In this document: positions 54,275 to 64,000 of the stretch, piece by piece
Layout of the letters: every line of letters starts with the position of its first letter
Numbering within the stretch: the first letter of the stretch is position 1
NCBI RefSeq assembly: GCF_903645305.1
Contig: NZ_CAHJXO010000001.1
Coordinates: 496,001 to 560,000, forward strand
Reading direction: 5' to 3'
Length of the DNA: 64,000 nt
Source: Corynebacterium sp. Marseille-P4321
GTDB lineage: Bacteria > Actinomycetota > Actinomycetes > Mycobacteriales > Mycobacteriaceae
Program-made: the position numbers and the translations under genes
The notes under the pieces: model-generated
The model's input: the letters and a program-made list of their open reading frames with translations, nothing else
What the model was told of the DNA's origin: nothing
The model's database searches: none

Positions 54275-55945
54275 GTGGCTGAGTTCATCTACACGATGAA
54301 GAATGTTCGCAGGGCCATCGGTGACAAGGTCATTCTGGACAACGTCACCATGGCCTTTTACCCCGGCGCCAAGATTGGTGTCGTGGGCCCGAACGGCGCC
54401 GGTAAATCGTCGCTGCTGAAGATCATGGCCGGCATCGACCAGCCCAACAACGGCGAGGCCTTCCTGCAGCCGGGCGCAACCGTCGGCATCCTTTTGCAGG
54501 AGCCGCCGCTGAACGAGGACAAGACCGTCCGCGGCAACGTGGAAGAGGGCCTGGGCGAGCTGTTTGAGAAAAAGCAGCGTTTCGAGGAAATTGCCGAGGA
54601 GATGGCCACCAATTACTCCGACGAGCTCATGGAGGAAATGGGCAAGCTCCAGGAGGAGCTGGACGCGGCGGATGCCTGGGAGATCGACTCGAAGATTGAG
54701 CAGGCGATGGAGGCGCTGCGCTGCCCACCGTCGGATGCGCCGGTGACCAACCTGTCCGGTGGTGAGCGCCGTCGAGTAGCGCTTGCGAAGCTGCTGCTCT
54801 CCGAGCCGGACCTTCTGCTTCTCGACGAGCCGACCAACCACCTCGACGCCGAGAGCGTGCTGTGGCTGGAGCGCCATCTGAAGGACTACCCGGGTGCCGT
54901 GCTCGCCGTGACCCACGACCGCTACTTCCTGGACAACGTCGCGGAGTGGATCTGTGAGGTCGACCGTGGCCAGCTCTACCCGTACGAGGGCAACTACTCC
55001 ACCTACCTGGAGAAGAAGGCCGAGCGCCTTGAGGTGGCCGGCAAGAAGGACCAGAAGCTGCAGAAGCGCCTGAAGAAGGAGCTGGACTGGGTTCGCTCCT
55101 CCCCGAAGGCACGCCAGGCGAAGAACAAGGCGCGCCTGGAGCGCTACGAAGAGATGGCAGCCGAGGCCGAGCAGTACCGCAAGCTCGACTTCGAGGAGAT
55201 CCAGATCCCCACCCCGCCACGCCTGGGTAACAAGGTCGTGGAGGTCAACGAGCTGGTCAAGGGGTTCGGCGACCGTGTGCTGATCAAGGACCTGTCGTTC
55301 ACCCTGCCGCGCAACGGCATCGTCGGCGTGATCGGCCCGAACGGCGTGGGTAAGACCACCCTGTTCAAGACCATCGTGGGCCTGGAAGAACCGGATGCCG
55401 GCACCGTGGACGTCGGTGAGACCGTTCAGCTGTCCTACGTGGACCAGAACCGCGAGAACATCGACCCGGAGCAGACCGTGTGGGAGGTTGTCTCCGGCGG
55501 CTTGGACTACATCCAGGTCGGCCAGAACGAGATGCCTTCGCGCGCCTACCTGTCGGCGTTCGGATTCAAGGGTCCGGACCAGCAGAAGCCGTCCAAGGTG
55601 CTCTCGGGCGGTGAGCGCAACCGTTTGAACCTGGCGCTCACGCTCAAGCAGGGCGGCAACCTGATCCTGCTCGATGAGCCGACCAACGACCTGGACGTGG
55701 AAACGCTGGGCTCGCTGGAGAACGCTCTGCAGAACTTCCCGGGCTGCGCCGTGGTGATTTCGCACGACCGCTGGTTCCTGGACCGTACTTGCACCCACAT
55801 CCTCGCCTGGGAGGGCAACATCGAAGAGGGCAAGTGGTTCTGGTTCGAAGGTAACTTCGGCGACTACGAGAAGAACAAGGTGGAGCGCCTCGGCGAAGAG
55901 GCCGCGAAGCCGTCACGCGTAACGCACCGCAAGCTCACCCGCTAG
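54275..55945 (+). CDS. ettA: ABC-F ATPase, energy-dependent translational throttle
   Basis: Two ATP-binding cassettes and no membrane domain; gates early elongation on ribosomes by cellular ATP. 556 residues. First cassette: GPNGAGKSS Walker A, LSGGERRRVAL signature, LLLLDEPTNHLD Walker B. An arm and a basic linker follow (EKKAERLEVAGKKDQKLQKRLKKE), then GPNGVGKTT, LSGGERNRLNLAL and LILLDEPTNDLD. GTG start with SD AAAGGGG. Confidence 0.96.
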   Translation: MAEFIYTMKNVRRAIGDKVILDNVTMAFYPGAKIGVVGPNGAGKSSLLKIMAGIDQPNNGEAFLQPGATVGILLQEPPLNEDKTVRGNVEEGLGELFEKKQRFEEIAEEMATNYSDELMEEMGKLQEELDAADAWEIDSKIEQAMEALRCPPSDAPVTNLSGGERRRVALAKLLLSEPDLLLLDEPTNHLDAESVLWLERHLKDYPGAVLAVTHDRYFLDNVAEWICEVDRGQLYPYEGNYSTYLEKKAERLEVAGKKDQKLQKRLKKELDWVRSSPKARQAKNKARLERYEEMAAEAEQYRKLDFEEIQIPTPPRLGNKVVEVNELVKGFGDRVLIKDLSFTLPRNGIVGVIGPNGVGKTTLFKTIVGLEEPDAGTVDVGETVQLSYVDQNRENIDPEQTVWEVVSGGLDYIQVGQNEMPSRAYLSAFGFKGPDQQKPSKVLSGGERNRLNLALTLKQGGNLILLDEPTNDLDVETLGSLENALQNFPGCAVVISHDRWFLDRTCTHILAWEGNIEEGKWFWFEGNFGDYEKNKVERLGEEAAKPSRVTHRKLTR

Positions 55946-55982
55946 CCCAGTAGGACTCCACGAGACTACTTCGCTTAAAGAT

Positions 55983-56023
55983 ACCCGCCGCCTGTACCCC
56001 TCACCGGGTACGACGGCGGGTTT
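55983..56023 (+). terminator. Terminator after ettA
   Basis: ACCCGCCG and GTACCC pair with GGGTAC and CGGCGGGT, with TTTC after. Two-step stem of about 14 bp. Confidence 0.82.
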
Positions 56024-56049
56024 CGCCATGCGAAGGTAGGGTGTTCACC

Positions 56050-56493
56050 ATGGCTGAACAGGACCTCTCAGGCAACATCCACGTGCACAACATCCCCGTC
56101 CGTTGGGGCGACTTCGACCGCTACGGCCACGTGACCAACTCCGCCTACATCGAGTTGGCGCAGGAGGCGCGCCTGAAGTTCGCGCAGGACAACTTCTACT
56201 CCCAAGGCCACGAGTTCGTGGTGTTCGTCCGTCGCCTTGAGGTTGATTACGTTCGCCCGCTGCTGCCGAATACCCAGGTAGTTACAGTGGAAACGCGGGT
56301 GTCCAACGTTGGCACCACTTCGTTCACCACCCGCCAGGAGCTCAAGGACGCCCAGGGGCGTGTTTGCTGCGTGATTGAGTGCGTGCAGGTCACGGTGGAT
56401 ACCCAGACCACGTCGCCGCGTGAGATCACAAGCAAGGAGATCGGCATTCTTTCGCAGACCGCGGCGAGTAGCGCCGAGGGCCAAGCCGAGTAG
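56050..56493 (+). CDS. Acyl-CoA thioesterase (4HBT hotdog fold)
   Basis: 147 residues. VRWGDFDRYGHVTNSAYIELAQEARLKF is the 4HBT motif with catalytic Asp, followed by FVVFVRRLEVDYVRPLLP. I chose ATG 56050, 7 nt after TAGGGT (56037-56042); the in-frame GTG at 56041 overlaps that hexamer. The next gene follows at 12 nt, as in the Rv2475c-Rv2474c pair. Confidence 0.9.
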   Translation: MAEQDLSGNIHVHNIPVRWGDFDRYGHVTNSAYIELAQEARLKFAQDNFYSQGHEFVVFVRRLEVDYVRPLLPNTQVVTVETRVSNVGTTSFTTRQELKDAQGRVCCVIECVQVTVDTQTTSPREITSKEIGILSQTAASSAEGQAE

Positions 56494-56505
56494 CGGGCAC
56501 AGGAG

Positions 56506-57132
56506 GTGGAGTCCCTCGAGATTATTTCTGGCGCCCGCGGTTTGACTACGTTGCTGGGGCGCGCGGTGGACCTCGACGCCCGGGCGCTCGCCCGCGTGCA
56601 GCAGGTCGGCGAAGACGCGGTGGATGTGTTTGTGACCACCCCGTTCGAGTGCATTGCTTCTCGACGCGTCCGTGCCACCCCCTCCCGCAACGGCGCCACC
56701 GTCGCCGCCGCGGATGCCCTCACCGCGCTGCGCGGCGGCCAGGTTGAGATCGGAACCGCGCGCGATGCGGCGTGGGCGGGCGCGTTGCCGCCAGTAGACG
56801 GCTTCGTGCAGCGAGACATCGTTCCGGTTGGGGTGGCGCGTCGCTTAGCTGACGAGGGGCGCTCGCTTGCCCGGCAGTTTTCTGGACCCGCGGGCCCGCC
56901 GAAATCCCTGCTGGAAGGGGTCGTACTCACAGCGGACGCGGAGTCGGCCGACCCGGTGGAAATCCCCATGCGGATGATCTTCACGTGCACGGCGCTGGGT
57001 CTCATTCCGGGCTTTGAGGCTCCCACCGAGGTGCCCCGCTACCTTCGCGTCGCTACCGCGGGGCGCTGGACCCGCCTCGACGCGCCGTTCGGAAGCGTGT
57101 ACCGCGCGCAGCAACTCAACCTGCTGTTTTAA
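56506..57132 (+). CDS. Conserved actinobacterial protein, Rv2474c position
   Basis: 208 residues, unknown function. IISGARGLTTLLGRAVDLDARALARVQQ, then DVFVTTPFECIASRRVR, and at the end YLRVATAGRWTRLDAPFGSVYRAQQLNLLF. Alpha/beta mix, no catalytic motif that I recognise. The GTG at 56506 lies within its own SD-like AGGAGGTGGAG, so the true start is uncertain. Confidence 0.72.
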   Translation: MESLEIISGARGLTTLLGRAVDLDARALARVQQVGEDAVDVFVTTPFECIASRRVRATPSRNGATVAAADALTALRGGQVEIGTARDAAWAGALPPVDGFVQRDIVPVGVARRLADEGRSLARQFSGPAGPPKSLLEGVVLTADAESADPVEIPMRMIFTCTALGLIPGFEAPTEVPRYLRVATAGRWTRLDAPFGSVYRAQQLNLLF

Positions 57133-57163
57133 ACCCCTCCGCCCCGCCGCAGGGGGCCGCGAG

Positions 57164-57574
57164 TTAGTAGGCGCGCGGGCCCTGGTTGATCACCATGTAT
57201 GCCACCCGCTGCATGTGGTTCCACATCAACGCGCGGTAGCCCTCCGGCAGCTCCTCGCTGCTGAACTGGTCGAGCGAGTTGCTCATCAGCTCGAGCCACC
57301 TGTCGGCCTCCGGCTCGCCGATGGGGAAGGGGAAGTGACGGCGGCGCAGCATCGGGTGGCCGCGCTGCTCCTGGTAGGTGTGGGGCCCGCCCCAGTACTG
57401 GATGAGGAACCAGCGCAAGCGGTTTTCTGCGCCCTCCCAATCATCGTCCGGGTACATCGGACCGATGAGGTCGTCGCGCTTGACCTGGTCGTAGAAGCCG
57501 GCGACAAGTTTTTGGAAGAAAGGTTCGCCACCCACGGCGTCGTAAAGCGATTGCTCCTCGTGCGGGCTAGTCAT
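57164..57574 (-). CDS. glbO: Group II truncated hemoglobin
   Basis: 136 residues of the trHbO type. LYDAVGGEPFFQKLVAGFYDQVKRDDLIGPMYP is the B-helix region with Tyr, WFLIQYWGGPHTYQEQRGHPMLRRRHFPFPIG holds the distal site and the proximal His (RRRHFPF). Binds O2 and may scavenge NO or peroxide. It overlaps the MscS gene by 8 nt. Confidence 0.95.
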   Translation of the reverse strand: MTSPHEEQSLYDAVGGEPFFQKLVAGFYDQVKRDDLIGPMYPDDDWEGAENRLRWFLIQYWGGPHTYQEQRGHPMLRRRHFPFPIGEPEADRWLELMSNSLDQFSSEELPEGYRALMWNHMQRVAYMVINQGPRAY

Positions 57575-58574
57575 TGCTACCTCCGTTGATGCCCCCGTCG
57601 ATGCGCTGCACCTGCATCGGGTCGATGCCCGCCTGCTGCAGGGCAGTGAGAATGCGCTGGTTAATGTGGCGGGCCACCGTCCACTGCTGGCCCGGAAGGG
57701 TCTTCACGCTCACGCGGAAGGACATGTGCGTGGGGTTAAACTCGCTCGCGCCGAGCAACTCCGGGTCCTCGAGGATAAGATCGCGGACCTCCGGGTCGAA
57801 GGAAGCGTCGATCGCGGCCTGCTCGATCACCGGGGCAGCATCAGCGGGGTCAACCAGCAGGGAAACCGGGATCTGCAAACGTGCGATGGAGAAGCGATCG
57901 GAATGGTTGCCCAGGCGCGAGATGTCGCCGTTTTGGATGTACCAAAGCGTGCCGTCGATGTCGCGGATGGTGGTGATACGAAGCGTCATCTCCTCGACAT
58001 CGCCCACGATGTCACCGACCTGAATGGTGTCGCCCACGCCGTACTGGTTCTCAATAAGCATGAAGATGCCGGTAAGGAAGTCCTTCACCAGTGACTGGGC
58101 ACCGAAACCCAGCGCCACACCCAGCACACCGGCCGAGGCGATCAACGGCGCGACGTTCACGCCGAGCTGGTCCAAAATGGCAAGCGCCGCCCACACCCAA
58201 ATCACAATCGCCGCGGCCGAGCGCCCCACATTCGCGAGCGTCCTGATGCGCTGGACGCGCCGGGCTTCCTGCGAGCGGGCCTGCGGCGAATCATCCTGCT
58301 CCGCAACGCGCAGCTGCGTGTTCTCGATCGTTTTGTTTGCGGCGCGGTTGATGATGCGGTTGGCAAAGCCGTGGAGGGCGAGCGCCACCAGAATAATCAG
58401 CAGGATCTTCGCCGGGCGGGCGATGAACAGGTCTTGAGTCGCCGGGTCGTTCCACCAGCGCGAGACGCCGTCCACAGCTTCGTCCACGGTGGGGACGGGG
58501 GGAGCGTCCTGAGCCAGAACGAGCGCGTCTGCGTGGGCAGAGACGTGGGAAAAGGTTTGCGCGAGGTTCATCAC
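57567..58574 (-). CDS. MscS-type mechanosensitive channel
   Basis: 335 residues from GTG 58574. Three predicted helices (KILLIILVALALHGFANR, AIVIWVWAALAILDQLGV, APLIASAGVLGVALGFGAQSLVKDFLTGIFMLIENQYGVGDTI). The last is the pore-lining TM3 and start of the beta domain. TACACT (58587-58582) is 7 nt upstream of that GTG on the minus strand; ATG 58580 would be one base from it and ATG 58571 is the alternative. It lacks the long C-terminal extension of the glutamate exporter MscCG. Confidence 0.85.
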   Translation of the reverse strand: MMNLAQTFSHVSAHADALVLAQDAPPVPTVDEAVDGVSRWWNDPATQDLFIARPAKILLIILVALALHGFANRIINRAANKTIENTQLRVAEQDDSPQARSQEARRVQRIRTLANVGRSAAAIVIWVWAALAILDQLGVNVAPLIASAGVLGVALGFGAQSLVKDFLTGIFMLIENQYGVGDTIQVGDIVGDVEEMTLRITTIRDIDGTLWYIQNGDISRLGNHSDRFSIARLQIPVSLLVDPADAAPVIEQAAIDASFDPEVRDLILEDPELLGASEFNPTHMSFRVSVKTLPGQQWTVARHINQRILTALQQAGIDPMQVQRIDGGINGGSND

Positions 58575-58654
58575 GGCCATGAGTGTAGCCGACCGGCCTG
58601 CGAGCCAGATTGGCCCTAGCTGTGCATATTAATCCCAGGAAAACCCACCCAGAA

Positions 58655-58670
58655 CGGACAGCATGGTCTA
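58655..58670 (+). promoter_or_regulatory. Candidate McbR site upstream of metB
   Basis: CGGAC-AGCATG-GTCTA matches 8 of 10 of the corynebacterial McbR operator TAGAC-N6-GTCTA. It lies about 100 nt upstream of metB and overlaps a possible -10 (TACTGT, 58668-58673). Inferred from the known control of C. glutamicum methionine genes. Confidence 0.55.
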
Positions 58671-58755
58671 CTGTGGGGGTCGATTTTGCGCACCAACCAT
58701 ACTCGCCGCCACCGGCGGCGCTTGTAAACGCGCACCGACCCCGAAAGGACATCAG

Positions 58756-59913
58756 ATGACCGACGGTTCCACCCCCGGGTTCACCACGAACGCCATCCAC
58801 TCCGGCTACGAGCCGGACAGCCTCTACGGGCCGATCAACACACCGATTTACGCCTCCACCACCTTCGCCCAAGATGGCTTGGCGGAGCTGCGCGGCGGCT
58901 ACGAGTACACCCGCGTGGGCAACCCGACGGTGACCGCGCTGGAGAAAACCGTGGCGGCACTTGAAGGCGCGGACTTCGCTGTCGCCTACGCCTCGGGTAT
59001 GGCGGCGGTCGACACGGTGCTGCGCATCCTGCTCAAACCAGGCGACCACATCGTGGTGAGCAACGACGCGTACGGCGGCACCTACCGCCTGATCCAGCAG
59101 ATCTTCACCCAGTGGGGCGTGGAGAACACCGTGGTGGACATGACGAATGCCGACGAGGTTGCCGCCGCAGTACAAGACAACACCAAGGCGATCTGGGTAG
59201 AAACGCCCACGAACCCGATGCTGGACATCGTGGACATCGCCGCCATCGCCGCGGTGAAAGGTGACGCGAAGCTGGTGGTGGACAACACCTTCGCCTCGCC
59301 GTACCTGCAGAAACCCTTCGACTTCGGCGCGGACGTGGTGCTGCACTCCACCACGAAGTACATCGGCGGGCACTCCGATGTGGTCGGTGGCGTGGTGTGC
59401 GGCAAGCACGAGCTTATCGACGCTTTCGAGGAGAACCTTCGCTTCTTCTTCGGCTGGGTCGGCCCCATCCCTTCGCCGTTCGACACCTACCTCACCGCCC
59501 GCGGCCTGAAGACACTCGCGGTGCGCATGGATCGCCACTGCGACAACGCCGAGGCGGTGGCACGCTACCTGGACGCACAGCCGCAGGTGGCGCGAGTGTG
59601 CTACCCGGGGCTGGAATCGCACCCGGGCCACGAGGTGGCGAAGCGACAGATGACCCGCTTCGGCGGCATGGTCTCCGTGCTGTTTAACACCACCGAGCAA
59701 GCCAAGGCGTTCTGTAAGTCCACGAAGCTGTTCTGTCTCGCCGAGTCCCTCGGCGGCGTGGAGAGTCTGGTGGAGCACCCGGCAACCATGACCCACGTCT
59801 CCGTGGCAGGCTCCGCGCTCGAAGTGCCGGGCGAGCTGGTGCGCATCTCCGTGGGCATCGAGGACGAGGCCGACCTGATCGCCGACCTCGAGCAGGCGCT
59901 GGCGCAGATTTAG
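58756..59913 (+). CDS. metB: Cystathionine gamma-synthase
   Basis: PLP enzyme that condenses an activated homoserine with cysteine on the path to methionine. 385 residues. NTPIYASTTFAQDGLAELRGGYEYTRVGNPT, the aspartate of VVDNTFASPYLQ and the Schiff-base lysine in LHSTTKYIGGHSDVVGG are diagnostic. SD AAAGGACA. Corynebacterial enzymes of this group prefer O-acetyl-homoserine. Confidence 0.94.
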   Translation: MTDGSTPGFTTNAIHSGYEPDSLYGPINTPIYASTTFAQDGLAELRGGYEYTRVGNPTVTALEKTVAALEGADFAVAYASGMAAVDTVLRILLKPGDHIVVSNDAYGGTYRLIQQIFTQWGVENTVVDMTNADEVAAAVQDNTKAIWVETPTNPMLDIVDIAAIAAVKGDAKLVVDNTFASPYLQKPFDFGADVVLHSTTKYIGGHSDVVGGVVCGKHELIDAFEENLRFFFGWVGPIPSPFDTYLTARGLKTLAVRMDRHCDNAEAVARYLDAQPQVARVCYPGLESHPGHEVAKRQMTRFGGMVSVLFNTTEQAKAFCKSTKLFCLAESLGGVESLVEHPATMTHVSVAGSALEVPGELVRISVGIEDEADLIADLEQALAQI

Positions 59914-59922
59914 GCGCGCGCG

Positions 59923-60990
59923 TTAGCCGTCGAAAAGCAGCTGCATCATCCCGTACGGGTGGTACGGGTTCGCTACCGGGGTGCCGCGGGGCGAGACCCA
60001 GATGCCGCGCCCGCGGATGATCTCGATGTGGCCGCGTTTTCGACGGTGGCGGTCGTCGTCGTTGACGCGGTTGTGGTAGCGGCACAGGGGGACCAGGTTG
60101 CCAACGTTGGTCTCCCCGCCGTGCTTCCACGCGGTCACGTGGTGCGTCTCGCAGTGGATCGCGCCGCGCCCGCAGTCGGGGAACGGGCAGACCGGGTTCG
60201 CCATCCGCGCCAGGTCGCGCTGCTTCGAATTCGCGTGGCGGCTGCCGCGGTACAGGTTCACCGGCCCGGACTGCGGGTGGAACAGCGCGAACTCGAGCGT
60301 GTCGCCGAGCAGCAGCGGCAGCAGTTCCGCGCCGGTCATCGTGGTGCCGTTGTCCAGGCCGAAGATGGTCTCGTCGCCTTCGTGGCGCAGCACCCGGATG
60401 CAGTCGGGCAGCGGCACGCCGACGATCGGCCGCTTGACGGCGCGGGTGACGCCCCCGGCGTAAAACGCCGCGATCAGGTTTTTCGCCATCTGCTTCGACT
60501 CCGGCGCGCGCGAGTCCAGCTTGACGCGCGCGGCGGCGACCATGTCGGCGATGACGTCGTCGTCGGCGGTCAGGCTCAGCCTGCTCTTGCCCTGATAAGA
60601 CTTCGAGGTGCGCAACGCATCATCTGGCGCCTTGCGCTCGGGCTTCGGCACGATCTCGGCGGCGCGCCGCTTCAGCGCGTCGAAGTTGCCCCGCACCCGC
60701 AGCAGCGTAAGGCGCAGCTCGCGCCGCTCGCCCGGATTGTCCACGTGCGCGATCCGCGACTCGATGTAGGCCAGCTGGTCCAGCGACTTGCCGCTTTCCA
60801 GCGCCTCCGAAAGCGCCCGCGCCTGCTGCTTCGGGGCGTTCGTTGAACCGTAGTAGGCGTGGTGCACGCGCTCCCACGCGCGCACCTGCGTGGGGTTCAA
60901 GCCCGCACGCAGCGCGGCGTCGCGGTCAAAGCCCGCAAGCGCCTCAAGCCCTGCCCCCAGCAATGCGCCGAGGAGTTCGTCGAACGTCAT
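59923..60990 (-). CDS. DUF222/HNH endonuclease domain protein
   Basis: 355 residues: an N-terminal DUF222 region (ALSEALESGKSLDQLAYIESRIAHVDNPGERRELRLTLLRVR) and C-terminal HNH (CPFPDCGRGAIHCETHHVTAWKHGGETNVGNLVPLCRYHNRV) with paired cysteines, both HNH histidines and the asparagine. The family is present in many copies in corynebacteria and mycobacteria (13E12-like) and its role is unknown. GC-rich, no sign of decay. Confidence 0.9.
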   Translation of the reverse strand: MTFDELLGALLGAGLEALAGFDRDAALRAGLNPTQVRAWERVHHAYYGSTNAPKQQARALSEALESGKSLDQLAYIESRIAHVDNPGERRELRLTLLRVRGNFDALKRRAAEIVPKPERKAPDDALRTSKSYQGKSRLSLTADDDVIADMVAAARVKLDSRAPESKQMAKNLIAAFYAGGVTRAVKRPIVGVPLPDCIRVLRHEGDETIFGLDNGTTMTGAELLPLLLGDTLEFALFHPQSGPVNLYRGSRHANSKQRDLARMANPVCPFPDCGRGAIHCETHHVTAWKHGGETNVGNLVPLCRYHNRVNDDDRHRRKRGHIEIIRGRGIWVSPRGTPVANPYHPYGMMQLLFDG

Positions 60991-61042
60991 GCCTCAAAAC
61001 CCTAGACGCGCCCAGCAAAAGCACAAGACCCCCCCGGGAAAA

Positions 61043-61078
61043 CTGTGGATAACTTCGTTGCGGCGCCGAAAAACTGGG

Positions 61079-61092
<14 letters not shown>
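61043..61092. promoter_or_regulatory. Inverted pair of consensus DnaA boxes
   Basis: CTGTGGATAACT (61043-61054) and AGTTATCCACAG (61081-61092) form a perfect 12-bp inverted repeat with 26 bp between; each contains TTATCCACA, a perfect DnaA box. The second overlaps the last codons of pepN. Could be a DnaA titration site or simply a hairpin that ends pepN. Confidence 0.6.
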
Positions 61093-63514
<2,422 letters not shown>

Positions 63515-63557
63515 GGGCCCAACTGTACAAGGGCCAAAATGGCTACCCTGGGGTGGC

Positions 63558-64000
63558 ATGACTGAAGCAAACCGTGAAAAAGTGACGTTCTACTTCGACG
63601 TGTCCTGCCCGTTTTGCTGGCAGACCTCCCGCTGGATGAAGGAGGTGGAAAAGGTCCGCGACATCGAGGTGGAGTGGGTGCCAATGTCGCTCGCAGTGCT
63701 TAACGACGGTCGCGACCTCCCCGATGACTACGCCGCCATGATGGAAGCGAACTGGGGCCCTGCCCGCGTGTTCGCCAAGGTGAAGGAACAGGAGCCGGAA
63801 AAGGTCGACGAGCTCTACACCGTGATGGGCGAGATGGTCCACCCGGGCGGCGAAGGCGGCAAGAAAGGCTACGGCGCCTACGACGACATCATCGCCAAGG
63901 CGCTGGACAAGGTGGGCCTGCCGGCGGCTTTCGCGGAGGTGGCCAACACCTCCGACGAGGACGACCTGCTGCGCGGCTTCCATGCCCAGGCCATGGAGGC
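63558..64000 (+). CDS. DsbA-family CPFC oxidoreductase (Rv2466c-like), 3' end outside window
   Basis: The first 147 residues are visible. KVTFYFDVSCPFCWQTSRWMKEVEKVRDIEVEWVPMSLAVLN contains the CPFC site. It aligns by motif and synteny with mycothiol-dependent reductase Rv2466c (linked to nitro-drug activation in mycobacteria); the substrate here is inference. TACCCT lies 8 nt before the ATG. Runs off the window. Confidence 0.88.
   Translation, partial: MTEANREKVTFYFDVSCPFCWQTSRWMKEVEKVRDIEVEWVPMSLAVLNDGRDLPDDYAAMMEANWGPARVFAKVKEQEPEKVDELYTVMGEMVHPGGEGGKKGYGAYDDIIAKALDKVGLPAAFAEVANTSDEDDLLRGFHAQAME

Overview
The window is high-GC actinobacterial chromosome, almost certainly a Corynebacterium. 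The main evidence is gene order. One part runs nrdH-nrdI-nrdE, a divergent GntR1-type regulator, nrdF, then ctaD, as in C. glutamicum. A second part runs clpS, DUF2017, P1 peptidase, rhomboid, murI, metallo-beta-lactamase hydrolase, rph, rdgB, DUF3817, LprD-like, as in mycobacteria and corynebacteria. A third part holds ssb paralog, ettA, thioesterase, glbO, pepN and a CPFC oxidoreductase, again as in mycobacteria. At least 17 genes carry a TAnnnT -10 hexamer 7 to 9 nt upstream of the start codon, the mark of leaderless mRNAs.

Layout. 1-8 kb: pgm (cut by the window edge), a MauE/DoxX plus DsbA-like thiol pair, two tRNA-Ala genes, ogt, a fructosamine kinase, a VapBC pair, nadE, a sugar transporter and a cysteine-free rpmJ. 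8-15.5 kb: the class Ib ribonucleotide reductase locus with NrdR boxes and a large nrdH/nrdI intergenic hairpin, then cytochrome oxidase subunit I. 15.6-27 kb: a PTH2-like protein, a DinG-type helicase, pncB and the conserved clpS-to-rdgB block. 27-35.6 kb: tRNA-Leu, a 1648-residue thioester/VaFE-repeat surface protein, bcp, a class F-like sortase, a DUF305 protein and pncA.

35.7-45.2 kb is an integrated element of about 9.4 kb, flanked by a 40-bp direct repeat that duplicates the 3' part of tRNA-Lys(CTT). It carries an integrase, a divergent XRE/AlpA-like switch, a TOPRIM primase-helicase, a WhiB-like protein, an HTH protein and a compact capsid module: protease-like, small protein, HK97-like major capsid protein, cement-like and scaffold-like. 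No portal, terminase, tail or lysis gene is recognisable. The best reading is a capsid-forming phage satellite of a type I do not recognise in corynebacteria; a decayed prophage is the main alternative. This is the most interesting part of the window.

45.4-64 kb: an L,D-transpeptidase, tRNA-His, orn, an SDR, a small membrane protein with its regulator, an MHS-family transporter with two palindromic operators, tRNA-Arg, a CopD-CtaG fusion, ssb paralog, ettA, a thioesterase, glbO, an MscS channel, metB, a DUF222/HNH protein, pepN (with GAMEH in place of GAMEN) and a 3'-truncated CPFC oxidoreductase.

Functional links: pncA, pncB and nadE cover three of the four steps of NAD salvage from nicotinamide. 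nrdHIEF form the Mn-type class Ib reductase. The large surface protein and the sortase lie close together, but the protein has no LPxTG motif and the sortase has no arginine after its cysteine.
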